Positions 11,897 to 23,280 of a stretch of DNA of 64,000 nt are shown one piece after another. Source of the DNA: Combretum micranthum (taxonomy: Eukaryota > Streptophyta > Magnoliopsida > Myrtales > Combretaceae); the NCBI GenBank assembly GCA_024138025.1, contig JAMXBD010001460.1:302662-366661 (forward strand). Reading direction: 5' to 3'. Below the pieces are notes generated by a model, which was not told where the DNA came from, ran no database searches, and was given only the letters and a program-made list of their open reading frames with translations. The position numbers and the translations under genes are program-made. Within the stretch, counting starts at the first letter, position 1. Each line of letters starts with the position of its first letter.

Positions 11897-12989
11897 GATA
11901 TATTGGAGCTTCAAATTTTAATGCATTAAACAAGATTTCCCAAAAGGAAAATGCAAGAAAATGAAATTTCAAAAATTCGGATTTTTACAAGGGGCTCGTT
12001 TAAAAGCATGTTTACCAAATAAAAAATGGGAATTTTTATGCATGAAAAAAGGCCATGATTAATATAGACTTTAGGAACTCATTTTTATTTAGATAACAAG
12101 TGAATTTCAAGAATAAAAATCAAAGAAACCCTAAGGAATGTAAAGTTGAGAAGAATAGCCTTTTTAGAGATAACCTTTATGTAATTTTGTAACAATTAGG
12201 AGTTCCTAAGGGTTTATCATCAAAAATCATCATGACCATGCATATATTGAGTTCATTACATGGCATTCATGTTAGTAATTCATTCCTATACCATTCATCC
12301 ATGAATCATCAACTAGGAACATTTCTCATCAAAAGCAAAACAATTTTTCGGAATGGAGAAAGGGGCAGAACAGAACTGATCCCACTGTTCCATGGCCTTA
12401 CTACTTTCAAAACTTGAAAATAATACTAGAAATAGATAGATCTTTCGAAGTAGATAGAGATCGATATAAAATTTGCGAAATTCCGAGTTAAAATGACCAA
12501 GTTATGGCCGTTTGAAGTCGGAGCTTCCGCAAATAGCGAGAATTCTGAATTCATCTAGTTTAGATGCATAGCTTGAATTAGTTACATGATGATAATCTCA
12601 TTAGGATTATTCTTACTTGGTAGGTGATCCTGAGCAGGACGACACCTTACCGCCCGATTATTACTACTAGAAAGACCGGCGTCTAATGGCCGAGTGAGTT
12701 TTACTTCCACTCTCAATTAATGTAGTGATTGTAATATAGTGGCACTAGTGGTGCAGGCAAAGATAAAATGGATATGCATGATGGGGTATATGGGAATTAT
12801 ATAGTCATCTGCTGTTGATGTGTGAATGGAACTTAAGAAATATCGAAACCGAGTGTTAAGCTATTGACTGATTAGCTAGTATTCTATATGAATGTTTGAG
12901 AATACTTGTTGGTCACCTAAAAGAATTGAACTAATGTATATCCAACTTCAATTGTAATTGGATTCATTCATATCATGATAGGGATAGAG

Positions 12990-13100
12990 CATTCGCATTG
13001 GTTGGTTTTTTGTGATCCATAAAACGAATATGTTGGTTAATCGTGATCCATAAAACGAATTTGTTGGTTAATCGTGATCCACAAAACGAAATATTGTTAG
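12990..13100 (+). repeat. 31-bp tandem repeats in G3 5' LTR
   Basis: Three to four copies of a unit built on GTGATCCATAAAACGAATAT followed by GTTGGTTAATC. The same array lies in the G3 3' LTR (33236-33340), segment B' (39262-39388), and reversed in S1 and G6. It is absent from the G1 LTR, segment B and the LTR ending at 57642. Confidence 0.8.
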
Positions 13101-13379
13101 TTGACCGTGGCTTAAACGGCGTCGTACCGCAGGATTCGTTAATCTGCTAACCTGGGATGGAGGGCGCAAGTCCATCCACATATGATTTTCGGTTGGTCAT
13201 ATGTTTGTTGAACTCATTTGTTTGATGCATACACTTGCTTGAATAATCACTTGTTTGAATGAATTGTCCTTAATTGTGTTATGGAAGTTATTACTTACTA
13301 AGCTAGTTAGCTTACGCCCCTATAGTTTCTACTTATTGCAGCACGAGTTTATCTGGCTTAGACCGAGGCAAGCCACAGC

Positions 13380-13384
13380 ACAGG
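13380..13384. other. Target-site duplication of A1, left copy (ACAGG)
   Basis: ACAGG stands before the left A1 LTR and again after the right one (23445-23449). The uninterrupted site in the G3 3' LTR reads GCACAGGTACCGG, which confirms a 5-bp duplication. Confidence 0.95.
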
Positions 13385-14266
13385 TGGTGGGTGTCGAATC
13401 CAACAAAATTAAATGAACCTACTCTTAAAATTTTGTAAATAGTAGTGAGCAGGATCGTCTCCACAGGGAACCAGTAAAAATCTATTTCTATCAAGATTGA
13501 GAAAAGAGAAGAAAAATTAGGGGGTTTTTGAAATCAAACAATTAAATAAATTCTATATTTAAATACGAAAATTCTATATTAGGAAAATATCCAACCAAAG
13601 TCTTACCACAATTCAATTCTTGGGATTGATCATTGACTCAAAGATTATTGTTCTTTTATTGAATAGATTGGTTATGACTTTCAACAAGCTCTGAAAATCT
13701 ATCTTTCCTTAATGATTCGATAATCAAGATAAGATCTTTGATTATTTCCCTAATTGATTAGACAACCCTAAATACGCTCTTAGAATTTAATCTATCAATT
13801 GCTTTATGAAATAGAAAGATTACCAATCCTAATCAATAATCCAAAAGCATGAATCATTTAAACTAGATTATATTTCATCACAACACAAAATCAATCATTT
13901 GGTTATAATTAATCGTGTTGTTTCATCACATATATTAGAAAGATCATACAATTACGGATATGATTTCCTAATTGATTGATTATTCTTTGTTAATCATACA
14001 ACCGGATCCAAAGTTGCAATCAATAAACATACAATAATAACATATAAAGCAGATGAAATATGAATACTCAATTTAAGAACAATATAATAGAACTTTTTGA
14101 TCTCACAATCCATCTTGAATTGAATATGTAGCAATCCTTTGGCTAGATTTAGGTTTAGCCACTCATGATCCCAAGAAAAACAAAAGCTAGGGTTTCTTGA
14201 GAGTATAAGAACAAGAACAAATCAATAATGAATAATGAATAATATCCCCTTTTCTCTCTCCTCCTT

Positions 14267-14278
14267 CTTTATATATAT
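14267..14278 (-). promoter_or_regulatory. TATA box in A1 3' LTR
   Basis: On the minus strand ATATATATAAAG lies just downstream of the GC-rich repeats and upstream of a purine-rich GAAGGAGGAGAG stretch. The same arrangement is in the 5' LTR at 23007-23018. Confidence 0.6.
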
Positions 14279-14383
14279 GAGATAAACATCAGATATAAAG
14301 AGTGTTTTTCGCATGAAAGATGGCTGGAGACATGTCGCAACAAGGCTGGCAGCTATTATTCGCGAAACAAATGGTGCAGTCTT

Positions 14384-14530
14384 GATGGCCGGCTCCATGG
14401 CTGGCGGCCATGATGCTTCTGGTCATTGTTTAGCAGTGATGGCCGGCTCCATGGCCGGCGGCCATGATGCTTCTGGGATCTCTGCTAGGCTTCATGGCTG
14501 GCAGCGATTCCATGATGGTTGGCGGCCATG
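14384..14530 (-). repeat. GC-rich palindromic repeats in U3 of A1 3' LTR
   Basis: Two units containing ATGGCCGGCTCCATGG and GGCGGCCATGATGCTTCTGG, 54 bp apart, plus a degenerate third. Each unit is an imperfect inverted repeat (ATGGCC...GGCCAT) in otherwise AT-rich DNA. The 5' LTR copy (23124-23280) shows the same layout with a few substitutions. Confidence 0.8.
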
Positions 14531-14703
14531 ACTCCTCTGATGTATATCTCCCATACTTAGTTCCTCTAAATCTTTCCATTCACTTTAAAAACCTGAAATA
14601 TAACATTAACTTTATTAAGTACCAATTCCTCATAATTTCTATAAATTAATAACAAGTTAATCAAGTTTTATCTAATATAAATTGAGTAAAATATATCTTA
14701 ACA

Positions 14704-14718
14704 AATTCCCCCACACTT
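14704..14718 (-). other. A1 polypurine tract
   Basis: The minus strand reads AAGTGTGGGGGAATT directly before the LTR start TGTTAAG. It is the plus-strand priming site and shows that this LTR is the 3' one. Confidence 0.88.
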
Positions 14719-16112
14719 AAACTCTTGCTTGTCCTCAAGCAAAACCAATATCTCCAAATTGAGAAATCTTTTGTTGGAGTGTGCTTCTTTCAAAATTCAA
14801 ATTCAAGCATCTCTTTTCTTTATTTTTCTTTGAAGACTTGTGAAAAATACTCAGTCCAGTAAGGAAAAATACCCATTTAGACTTCACTGGACATCTAACC
14901 GACACATACTCTTACCAACACAGAATAAAAGCATGTGATATCAGTTCTTTCCCTAGATTTTTCTTTTTGTTTATTATAAGTCTTATTCCGCTTGATTGCT
15001 TCAACATTCAATTTTTTTTTTCTCATTCAATCAAAGCATTAAGAGCCTTCAGAGATGAATCTCTGGACGGGTTTTTGCCGGCTTCTTTTCAGCTCTTTCT
15101 TCTCTAAATTTTTCTTTGAAAGCACTTTTCACTTTTTAGCCTTTCCTCCCTTATCGTTATAGTGAGTTCATTGAGTCGGCATATCCCGGGCTCATCACCC
15201 AAGTGACCAGGTTTTAAAGGGACCCCTACGGACTCTTCCTCACTCTAACATTCAAGTTTGGATACTCATAACTCGATTGTTTGAGTTAGAGGAGTATAGG
15301 CTTATGCTTGTTTCTACTTTTGAATGGAACAACAAACTCAAGACTTTTTTATCAAAGATCACTAAGAAAAAGACTTCCTTTATCTCTTTTACTACGTGTT
15401 GAAAAATTCTTTAATAAGAACTTATAAAAGTATATATAAATTAGTTTTTTCCTAGAAGTAAACCTGTTTATTTTTCACATGAGGACTCGATTTACTCTCA
15501 AACTTCCAAATCTAAAGCCAAATACACAGTAAATCTGTTCTTTACAGATTTCACTACTCAATTTTAACTAAGTACTCAAATCACAATAGTATAGGTGAGT
15601 AAAGCACTTTCACAAATTCCAGATTTCAATGAAATTTTTTTTTTTGAAAAAAAAAAATTAGGCCTTAAATGCCTTATATTACTTAAGAACAAACATTCAA
15701 GAATTTAAAGTGTGGGCACTTTCATATCCAGATGTCTTGTATATTCATAAATCCAAAAAATCAAACATCAATCACAAGATGAAATACTCCAATTCATATT
15801 TTATCCCTCCTCACACTTATAATAAACAGTGTCCTCACTGTTTCTAATCAGCAAAAAGTGAGAGAAAAATAAAAGAAATAGGAATAACGGTACTTCCCCG
15901 GTTTCTCTTTTGAAGCTCCTTTGAAGTTCTTTGTCCTTTAAAGCTCATGAGAGAGACTGTCTTCTTCAATTCAAGATGTAAGACCTACAAAACCAAACAA
16001 ATAAAAGAAAACAAAACACACAAAAACAAAAGCATTAGTAACAAAAACCATGGGTTGCCTCCCATGAAGCGCTTCTTTATAGTCCTTAGCTGGACTATTC
16101 CAACTCATTTTC
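14719..16112 (-). other. A1 3' non-coding region where pol would be expected
   Basis: About 1.4 kb without RT, RNase H or integrase similarity in any frame. On the minus strand, shortly after the protease stop, comes GCTTCATGGGAGGCAACCCA (about 16046-16071), a word I associate with the region after pol in Athila-type elements. Further on are AT-rich stretches and an A/T homopolymer near 15630-15660. The simplest reading is an internal loss of RT to IN joining the protease to the 3' UTR. Confidence 0.6.
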
Positions 16113-16823
16113 TTATGGAGGCTCAAAGATATATGTATCCCAATTGTCAGAAATAGGAAAACCCTCAAGTAAACTCCTCTCTTGATTCACCCTAGTGATT
16201 TCTCCATCTAAAGCTTTTAACAATTGATCATAGAAGATATCACTAGTGTCTCTTTTATGCTCATCCTCTTTTGAATTCAACTTATCATCTCTAATCTTCT
16301 CTATAATTTGTCCAGTGTCAACTAAATTTTCACCAAGTCCATCCACTTGAGATTCATCAACTAGACACTTGTCTTCCACATCCTCCACAACCTGTTTTTC
16401 ATTTGTATGAATAGCAAAAATGTTAGAAATATTAGAAGTGATTTTCTTTTCACTATCCACAGAAAATTTAATGATCTCTCCATCAAACTCCATAATCATG
16501 ACTCCTTCATTCACATCAATTTTGGTTTTAGATGTTTTCAAAAATGGTCTCCCAAGCAAAAGTGTAGGTGATTGTGAATACATCTCCTCACCCATATCAA
16601 TTACATAAAAGTCAGCGGGAAACATTAATCCATTGACTTGTACCAAAACATCTTCTAAAATACCTGATGGATACACATTGGACCTATCTGCAAGTTGTAA
16701 AATTACTCTTGTTTCTTTCAATTGTCCAACATTCAAACTTTTATACACAGAAAGAGGCATAACGTTAACTGAAGCTCCTAGGTCACACATACAATTTTCA
16801 ATCTTAACTTGACTATTGTACAA
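16113..16823 (-). CDS. A1 aspartic protease region (Athila-type)
   Basis: The frame is open for 236 codons. The protease core starts near residue 12 with CDLGASVNVMPLSVYKSL: the active-site motif is DLGAS, typical of Athila proteases instead of the usual DTGA. LQLADRS follows near residue 42 and the second hallmark LLLGRPFLKT near residue 90. The C-terminal half is Asp/Glu/Lys-rich and has no recognisable domain. The enzyme would cleave the Gag polyprotein during particle maturation. A frame break separates it from gag upstream (about 16824-17040), and no RT follows. Confidence 0.85.
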   Translation of the reverse strand: MYNSQVKIENCMCDLGASVNVMPLSVYKSLNVGQLKETRVILQLADRSNVYPSGILEDVLVQVNGLMFPADFYVIDMGEEMYSQSPTLLLGRPFLKTSKTKIDVNEGVMIMEFDGEIIKFSVDSEKKITSNISNIFAIHTNEKQVVEDVEDKCLVDESQVDGLGENLVDTGQIIEKIRDDKLNSKEDEHKRDTSDIFYDQLLKALDGEITRVNQERSLLEGFPISDNWDTYIFEPP

Positions 16824-17918
16824 GGAATAGAAAACGTTACCAGGGTCCTTGCACTTTGGTGGTAGCTTCTCTGAAGAACAGCAGAAATATTCTCACCATA
16901 TAACCATCTCATTTCCTCTAAGCTTCTTCTTGTTTGTGCAAAGATCTTTCAGAAATTTAGCATATTGAGGTATTTTCTTAATCACATCCAATAAAGGAAT
17001 ATTCACCTCAACTTTCCTAAAAGTCTCTAAATTTCCTTCTCTTCGTCCAATTTCTTAGACTGATTCAACCTAGAAGGGAACAGGGGTATAGGCTTGTAAA
17101 TCTGTGGTGGGGGTTTTTCTACTTGTTTCTTCTCCATGTGGGGGTTCTCTTTTACACTTTTCTCATTGGAGTCGGTTTCAATTACCTTCTCATTTGAGTC
17201 TTGCAATTCCTTGCCAAATCTCAAGGAGATTGCACTCACATTTTCTCTATGATTAATGGTGTTAGAAGGTAACTTACCTTGCTGTTCCAACTTACCTACT
17301 GAAGTGGCAAGTTTACTCATCTGACCCTCCAAATTTTGAATGCTTTGCTTCGTCTCATCTGAAATTGCTTCGTGTTAATTGCAAGGACTTGACAATATCT
17401 TCAAGTGATGAACTGAAGACGAAGCTTGTTGTGGTGGTGGTTGAGGCCTTGGTTGGTATGACTGAAAGTTCTGTGGCCTTGATTGATAGCTGAAGTTTGG
17501 ATGATCCCTCCAACCAGGATGTATGTGTTAGAATAGGGATCATATCTTCTTTGGGGGGTTGTGGTGTCTGGAAATCCACTAATCGCATTTGCATGCGCAT
17601 ATGAATCATCTTGTAAGGTTAGACACAAGTCTGTGGGATGATTTGATGCACAAATACCACACGCTTTCGCTTGTTGGTTATTTCCAAGGATAACCTGCTG
17701 AACAAGAGAAGTCAAGTTAGATAATTGAGATTCTAAGTGCGAGACACTTACCTCATTGACTCGTCTTGTTGAAGGATCTTGTCTGAAACCAAATTGTTGG
17801 GAATTTGCAGCCGTGAGTGAGATCAAATCCCTAGCCTGAGCAGGGGTTTTATCTACTATCGCTCCTCCACTCACTGCATCCATCATCTTCCTTTCCATAG
17901 GAAGCAATCCTTCATAGA
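16824..17918 (-). pseudogene. A1 gag, C-terminal part and gag-PR linker
   Basis: Reading leftwards from S1, the frame at 17907-17401 starts with a typical Athila gag segment (LPMERKMMDAVSGG, KTPAQARDLI, NSQQFGFRQDP) and a CXXC...H...C-like element (CGICASNHPTDLC) near 17650. Frame shifts then occur around 17360-17610. The frame 17332-17027 carries a conserved coiled stretch (MEGQMSKLATSVGKLEQQGKLPS, only partly quoted here) and a PP-rich segment. The remaining stretch to 16824 has the pre-protease motif IPQYAKFLKDL, out of frame and with stops. The N-terminal part lies on the other side of S1. Confidence 0.8.
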
Positions 17919-17923
17919 AATAT

Positions 17924-20900
17924 TGTCACGCCCCGTAGGGTATCCTAAACGTAACAGTCCGCCACATACTAAGTAAGACTTTCGAGTTCCCTACCCGGGG
18001 CCTTCGAAGGTCTTAAATAGATGTAAAGCATTCCTTTACGGCAATAGAATACTTCGACAAATGGAGTTAAACAGCTTAACGAGGCATTCATTAGGCATAG
18101 ATAATAAATCAAAATGCATAATGTTAAAGTTTACAATTTCTAAGGGGCATTCCCCCGCAAAAGAATAACAGTCTATTACAGACATCCAGAGTCTTTAGTT
18201 TCAAATGGAAGTCTATACAAAAAGGAATGAATTAAACTTCTATAGGAAACTCCTATCTCCGGTACCTACGCTGTGGCTTGTCTTGGCCTAAGCCATATAA
18301 AGTCATGCTGCAAAAGATAGAAACTATAGGGGCGTAAGCTAACTAGCTTAGTGAGTAATACTTCCATAACACAATTAAATACAATCATTCAAACAAGTGA
18401 TTATTCAAGCAAGTGTATGCACCATACAAATGTGATCAACAAACATGTGACCAACCGGAAATCATATGTGGATGGACTTGCGCCCTCCATCCCGGGTTAG
18501 AGATTAACGAATCCTGCGGTCGACGCCGTTTAAGTCACGGTCAACTGATTAAAAGCTCGTTTTATGGATCACGATTAACCTCACATTCGTTTTATGGATC
18601 ACGATTAACCACACATTCGTTTTATGGGTCACGAAAACCAACCAATGCAAATGCTCCAACCCCATTGTGACATGAATGAGCTCAATTTATAGTCGGAGTC
18701 GAATAGTCATTAATTCAATTCTTTTAAGTGACCAACAAGTATTCGCAGACATTCATCATAAGATTCTAGTAAAAACAGTCAATATCTTAACACCGGTTTC
18801 GATATACCTTAAGTCCCATTTCATATCAACAATCAACAACATAAATAATTCCCACATACCCCATCATGCTTGTACGATTCCTTTTTATCTTTGTCTACAT
18901 CACTAGTGCCACTACATTACATTCACAAACATTAATTGAGAGTGGAAGTAAACTCACTCGGCCATGGAACACCAAACTTCTAATAATAATAATCGGGAGG
19001 TAGAGTGTCGTCCTGCTCGGAATCACCTACCAAACAAGAATAATCCTAATGAGATTCTCACCATGTAATTAAATCAAACTATATATCTAGACTAGTTGAA
19101 TTCGGATTTCTCGCTATTTTTGGAAGTTGCGACTTAAAATGGCCATAACTTGGTCATTTTAACTCGGAATTTCACAAACTTTATATCGATCTTCATCTAC
19201 TTCGAAAGATCTATCTATTTCAAGTATTAAATCCAAGTTTTGAAAATAATAGGGTCACGGAACAGTGGGATCAGTTCTGTTCCTCCATTGATCCAATTTT
19301 GAAAATGCTTTGCTTTTGATAAGAGATGTTCCTAGATGATGATTCATGCATGAATGATATGGGAATGAATTACTAATGTGTATGCTATGTAATGAACTCA
19401 ATATGTGCATGGTCATGATGATTTTTGTAGAAATAAACTCTGAGGAACTCCTAAGTGTTGGGAAAGTTTCTTAAGGACTAATTCTAAGAAGCTATTATCC
19501 CACATTATACTCCTTAGGGTTTCTTTGGTTTTTTAATTCTTGTAATCTACTTATTATTTAACTAAAAATAGGTTCTCAAAGTCTATAATAGTTATGGCCT
19601 CCATTCATGCATAAAAATTCACATTTTTCATTTGGTAAACATGTTTTTAAATAAGCTATTTGTGAAAATCGAATTTTCCAAATTTCCTTTTCTTACATTT
19701 TTCTTAAGGGAAATCTTGTCTAATGCATTAAAAATTGAAGCTTCAATGTACACATTATCTAAGGACCTCATTTAGCTTATAAAACATCCATTTTAGACTT
19801 AAATACTAAGTGTTTAATTAGGCATTACACAAAGTTACGAATTTGACTACACATTTAAAGTCAACATTTTTCATTCTAACTTTACCTCTTGTTTTCCTTA
19901 TTTTTATTATGCCTAAACTCATCTAAACTCATGAAAATAATTCCTTCAACATGTCTATTACACGTACCCTCCATTTTTCTTATGAAATATGAGTTTAAAA
20001 TTGATTTTGGAGGTCTTTAAGGTAGGGTTTCCATTTCATCCGAATTTTCAACTTTCCATATCTAACAAAGTCCTTCCTTTTCAATGTTCTGCCAACTATA
20101 TGAGGAGATATACTATCTAACATCTCTATACATGAACAAGACTTCATTTTATGATCAACAAAGCACATAAACAAAAATGAACTTATGATCATGCATGTAC
20201 ATAAAGTGGTGAATGTCTAAACCTTAGATCTACTACATATGATGTATATAACATGGATCTCATGGCATGAACAACATTATAATACAAGATCACTACTTTA
20301 CATGCATGAACATTTTGAAATCTTAACAAAAACATCTAAACACTAGATCCATGTCTTGTGATGGCTTGACATTCTTGTTCATGCATTTCCATGTCCCTAG
20401 CATGAGCATCATGGGGTTTTAATGAGGAAATACACAAGATATGGTCTTGCCATGACAAGAATAGGAAGAAACAAGGCTTACATACACATACCAATGGAGT
20501 CTTGAAGTGAAATGGAGAAGAAACAAAGTTGGAAAAATGAGAGGGAATGGGGAAGGGGAGTGCTCGGCAATGAGGGGGAGAGAAGAGAGGGTTTGATCCT
20601 TTTTCCAATTTTGAAAAGAGAAGAAATGAAGAGAGAGAGAGAAAAATAAGTATATATATCAAATGTATTAGGGTTTAGTTGTATAAAATGGAGTAAAATA
20701 ATTAATTGAAGAGGAAATTAGAGGGGGGGGGGGGGGCGGCGGCCGGCCATCACTCATGGAGTGTGTGTGTGTGTTTAAAATTTGATTTTTTTTGTAATTT
20801 AGTAATTGAAATTGTAATAAAGGTATAATTATTTAAGAGACAAATTTTCTTGGAAAAAAATTGAAATGAGTAGTTGTAAGGATGTAAGAATAGGGTATGG

Positions 20901-21349
20901 GTAGTGTGTAGTGTAGGTTATACTTGCGAATAGTAGACAAGACATCTACTTTACTGGTTGTTCCGAAAACACGGGAAAAGCTATAACTGTAATTTTTATA
21001 GCTTGAAAAATTACGAAATTGATATTTTTGGAATCCTTATAAAATTACGGTTCTAATGAATATTCCAGAATATTTTTCTGAATCCGTGGCCCGGGGCACG
21101 CTTTTCCGTTTGGGCTCGGGAAGGCTCGGAATTGAAAAATTCCCGAATTTAAAACTTTCAAAGGTTTGAAATGTACTTTGGAACAACAATTCAAATTCAT
21201 TCACTCCAAAATAATTATTTTACTATGAACCGAAGGAAAGCCGGATTTAGGGTTCCTAGGCTCCATTCACTAGATTCAATCTGATCGGGTTAGGGTTTCG
21301 TTTCCAATTCCTGGGGTTTTCTAGCTACTGAGAATATCCGGGGTTTACA
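17924..21349 (-). repeat. S1: solo Tekay-type LTR inside A1 gag
   Basis: On the minus strand it runs TGTAAACCCCGG ... GGGCGTGACA, 3426 bp, and corresponds along its whole length to the G3 and G6 LTRs. It is flanked by AATAT (17919-17923) and AATAC (21350-21354), a 5-bp duplication with one change. Gag reading stops on both sides of it. There is no internal domain, so the element was reduced by LTR-LTR recombination. Inside are reversed 31-bp repeats (18545-18640), the conserved block (19133-19225), a G14 tract (20723-20736) and a (GT)n run near 20763. It must be younger than A1. Confidence 0.93.
18545..18640 (-). repeat. 31-bp tandem repeats in S1
   Basis: About three units around CGTTTTATGGATCACGATTAACC, the reverse complement of the repeats in the G3 LTR. 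Confidence 0.8.
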
Positions 21350-21354
21350 AATAC

Positions 21355-21903
21355 TGTATCAGGAGTTGTTCGGATATGCCGTGTTGTGGACAACTAGCAA
21401 CCAGTTTTTGAACCTTTCCCAATACTCATGCAGATTCTCAAGATCCTTTTGTTTAATCCCACAAATTTCCCTCCTTATGTTTGCGGCTCTAGTAGCAGGG
21501 AAAAATTTGTCCAAAAATGCTTTGACCATATCAGTCCATGTGGTGATTGATCCAGGGGGCAAATAGAATAGCCAATCTTTGGCTTTATCCCTCAAAGAAA
21601 AAGGAAAAGCCCTCAATTTTATTTGATCTTCAGAAATCCCTTGAGGTTTCATGCTAAAACAGACAACGTGGAATTCCTTCAAATGCTTATGAGGGTCCTC
21701 GTTTTCCAGGCCATGAAAGAAGGCAACAAATGAATCAACCCGGATTTCAACTCAAAATCCACATTCAATTCAGGGTATTGAATGCAAAGTGGTTGTTGAG
21801 TCACATCCGGAGTTGCTAATTGTCTAAGTGTTCGGTCCGGATTTGCCATCTCTTCCTTTTCTTCTTCTAAATCCAAACTTTCAGATTCTTCTTTCTGTCT
21901 CAC
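21355..21903 (-). pseudogene. A1 gag, N-terminal part
   Basis: From 21903 the frame opens with an acidic leader, then MANPDRTLRQLATPDV and an IQYPELNVDFELKS-type segment near 21770, typical for the N terminus of Athila Gag. The frame is lost near 21690-21720 and resumes in the frame of 21682-21359 with the capsid core (LRAFPFSLRDKAKDWLFYLP, TRAANIRREI, HEYWERFK). At 21349 it runs into S1. Gag would form the cytoplasmic particle around the RNA. The break is described from the two frames; no repaired reading is given. Confidence 0.85.
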
Positions 21904-22108
21904 TGGATGATTCTGATAATTCCAATGCTTGAGTTAATCTAGGAGATGAAGTTGAAGTTGTCTAGAATACGCTGTTTTGATTGTCGGCGCAATTCCCGTT
22001 CGTCTTCTCTATATCTGAATCAAATTCTAAAGTACTTTGTGAGAAGCACGGGTCATAAACAAAAATCAAAATAAAAAGAAATAGAAATAGATCTTTGACA
22101 CCAGTTCA
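21904..22108 (-). other. A1 5' leader
   Basis: About 200 bp between primer site and gag with no recognisable coding sequence. Short for an Athila-type leader. Confidence 0.5.
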
Positions 22109-22120
22109 GCAACGGCGCCA
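22109..22120 (-). promoter_or_regulatory. A1 primer-binding site (tRNA-Asp)
   Basis: The minus strand reads TGGCGCCGTTGC five bases after the LTR end. Twelve bases are complementary to the 3' end of plant tRNA-Asp, the usual primer of Athila-type and several other Ty3/gypsy elements; the match then fades (TGAAC instead of CGGGGA). Confidence 0.85.
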
Positions 22121-23006
22121 AAATTTGGTGGGTGTCGAATCCAACAAAATTAAATAACCTACTCTTAAAATTTTGTAAATAGTAGTGAGCAGGATCGTCT
22201 CCACAGGGAACCAGTAAAAATCTATTTCTATCAAGATTGAGAAAAGAGAAGAAAAATTGGGGGGTTTTTGAAATCAAACAATTAAATAAATTCTATATTT
22301 AAATACGAAAATTCTATATTAGGAAAATATCCAACCAAAGTCTTACCACAATTCAATTCTTGGGATTGATCATTGACTCAAAGATTATTGTTCTTTTATT
22401 GAATAGATTGGTTATGACTTTCAACAAGCTCTGAAAATCTATCTTTCCTTAATGATTCGATAATCAAGATAAGATCTTTGATTATTTCCCTAATTGATTA
22501 GACAACCCTAAATACGCTCTTAGAATTTAATCTATCAATTGCTTTATGAAATAGAAAGATTACCAATCCTAATCAATAATCCAAAAGCATGAATCATTTA
22601 AACTAGATTATATTTCATCACAACACAAAATCAATCATTTGGTTATAATTAATCGTGTTGTTTCATCACATATATTAGAAAGATCATACAATTACGGATA
22701 TGATTTCTTAATTGATTGATTATTCTTTGTTAATCATACAACCGGATCCAAAGTTGCAATCAATAAACATACAATAATAACATATAAAGCAGATGAAATA
22801 TGAATACTCAATTTAAGAACAATATAATAGAACCGTTTTGATCTCAATCCATCTTGAATTGAATATGTAGCAATCCTTTGGCTAGATTTGGAGTTTAGCC
22901 ACTCATGATCCAAGAAAAACAAAAGCTAGGGTTTCTTGAGAGTATAAAGAACAAGAACAAATCAATAATGAATAATGAATAATATCCCCTTTTCTCTCTC
23001 CTCCTT

Positions 23007-23018
23007 CTTTATATATAT
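23007..23018 (-). promoter_or_regulatory. TATA box in A1 5' LTR
   Basis: ATATATATAAAG on the minus strand, about 430 bp into the LTR and about 100 bp past the GC-rich repeats. It is the likely core promoter of A1. Confidence 0.6.
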
Positions 23019-23123
23019 GAGATAAACATCAGATATAAAGAGTGTCTTTCGCATGAAAGATGGCTGGAGGCATGTCGCAATAAGGCTGGCAGCTATTATT
23101 CGCGAAACAAATGGTGCAGTCTT

Positions 23124-23280
23124 GATGGCCGGCTCCATGGCCGGCGGCCATGATGCTTCTGGTCATTGTTTAACAGTGATGGCCGGCTCCATGGCCGGCG
23201 GCCATGATGCTTCTGGGATCTCCGCTGGGCTTCATGGCTGGCGGCGATTCCATGATGGCTGGCGGCCATGACTCCTCTGA
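23124..23280 (-). repeat. GC-rich palindromic repeats in U3 of A1 5' LTR
   Basis: Units at 23124-23162 and 23178-23216 are identical over 39 bp and spaced 54 bp; a degenerate third lies at about 23229-23280. The position just upstream of the TATA box fits enhancer-like U3 repeats. Confidence 0.8.

Larger units (their letters stand above)
11897..13384 (+). repeat. G3 5' LTR, left remnant (5'-truncated)
   Basis: This stretch matches 32141-33625 of the G3 3' LTR nearly base for base. The first about 1.58 kb of the LTR (equivalent to 30561-32140) is absent, so promoter and TATA box are missing from this 5' LTR. It holds the conserved 90-bp block (about 12428-12520), the putative second leader exon, and 31-bp repeats. 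It stops at the A1 insertion; the LTR continues at 23450. The last five bases (ACAGG) are the target-site copy of A1. Confidence 0.85.
13385..14703 (-). repeat. A1 3' LTR (1319 bp)
   Basis: Read on the minus strand it runs TGTTAAGATATAT ... CACCCACCA. It is adjoined at 14704 by the polypurine tract, which fixes the orientation. It contains the GC-rich U3 repeats (14384-14530) and a TATA box (14267-14278). The two short plus-strand ORFs over the repeats are artefacts. Confidence 0.92.

Noticed and set aside
14313..14531. 72-codon plus-strand ORF with repeated MAGSMAGGHDASG
   Set aside because: It is the GC-rich U3 repeat of the A1 LTR read against the element's direction; repeated in the other LTR only because LTRs are copies.
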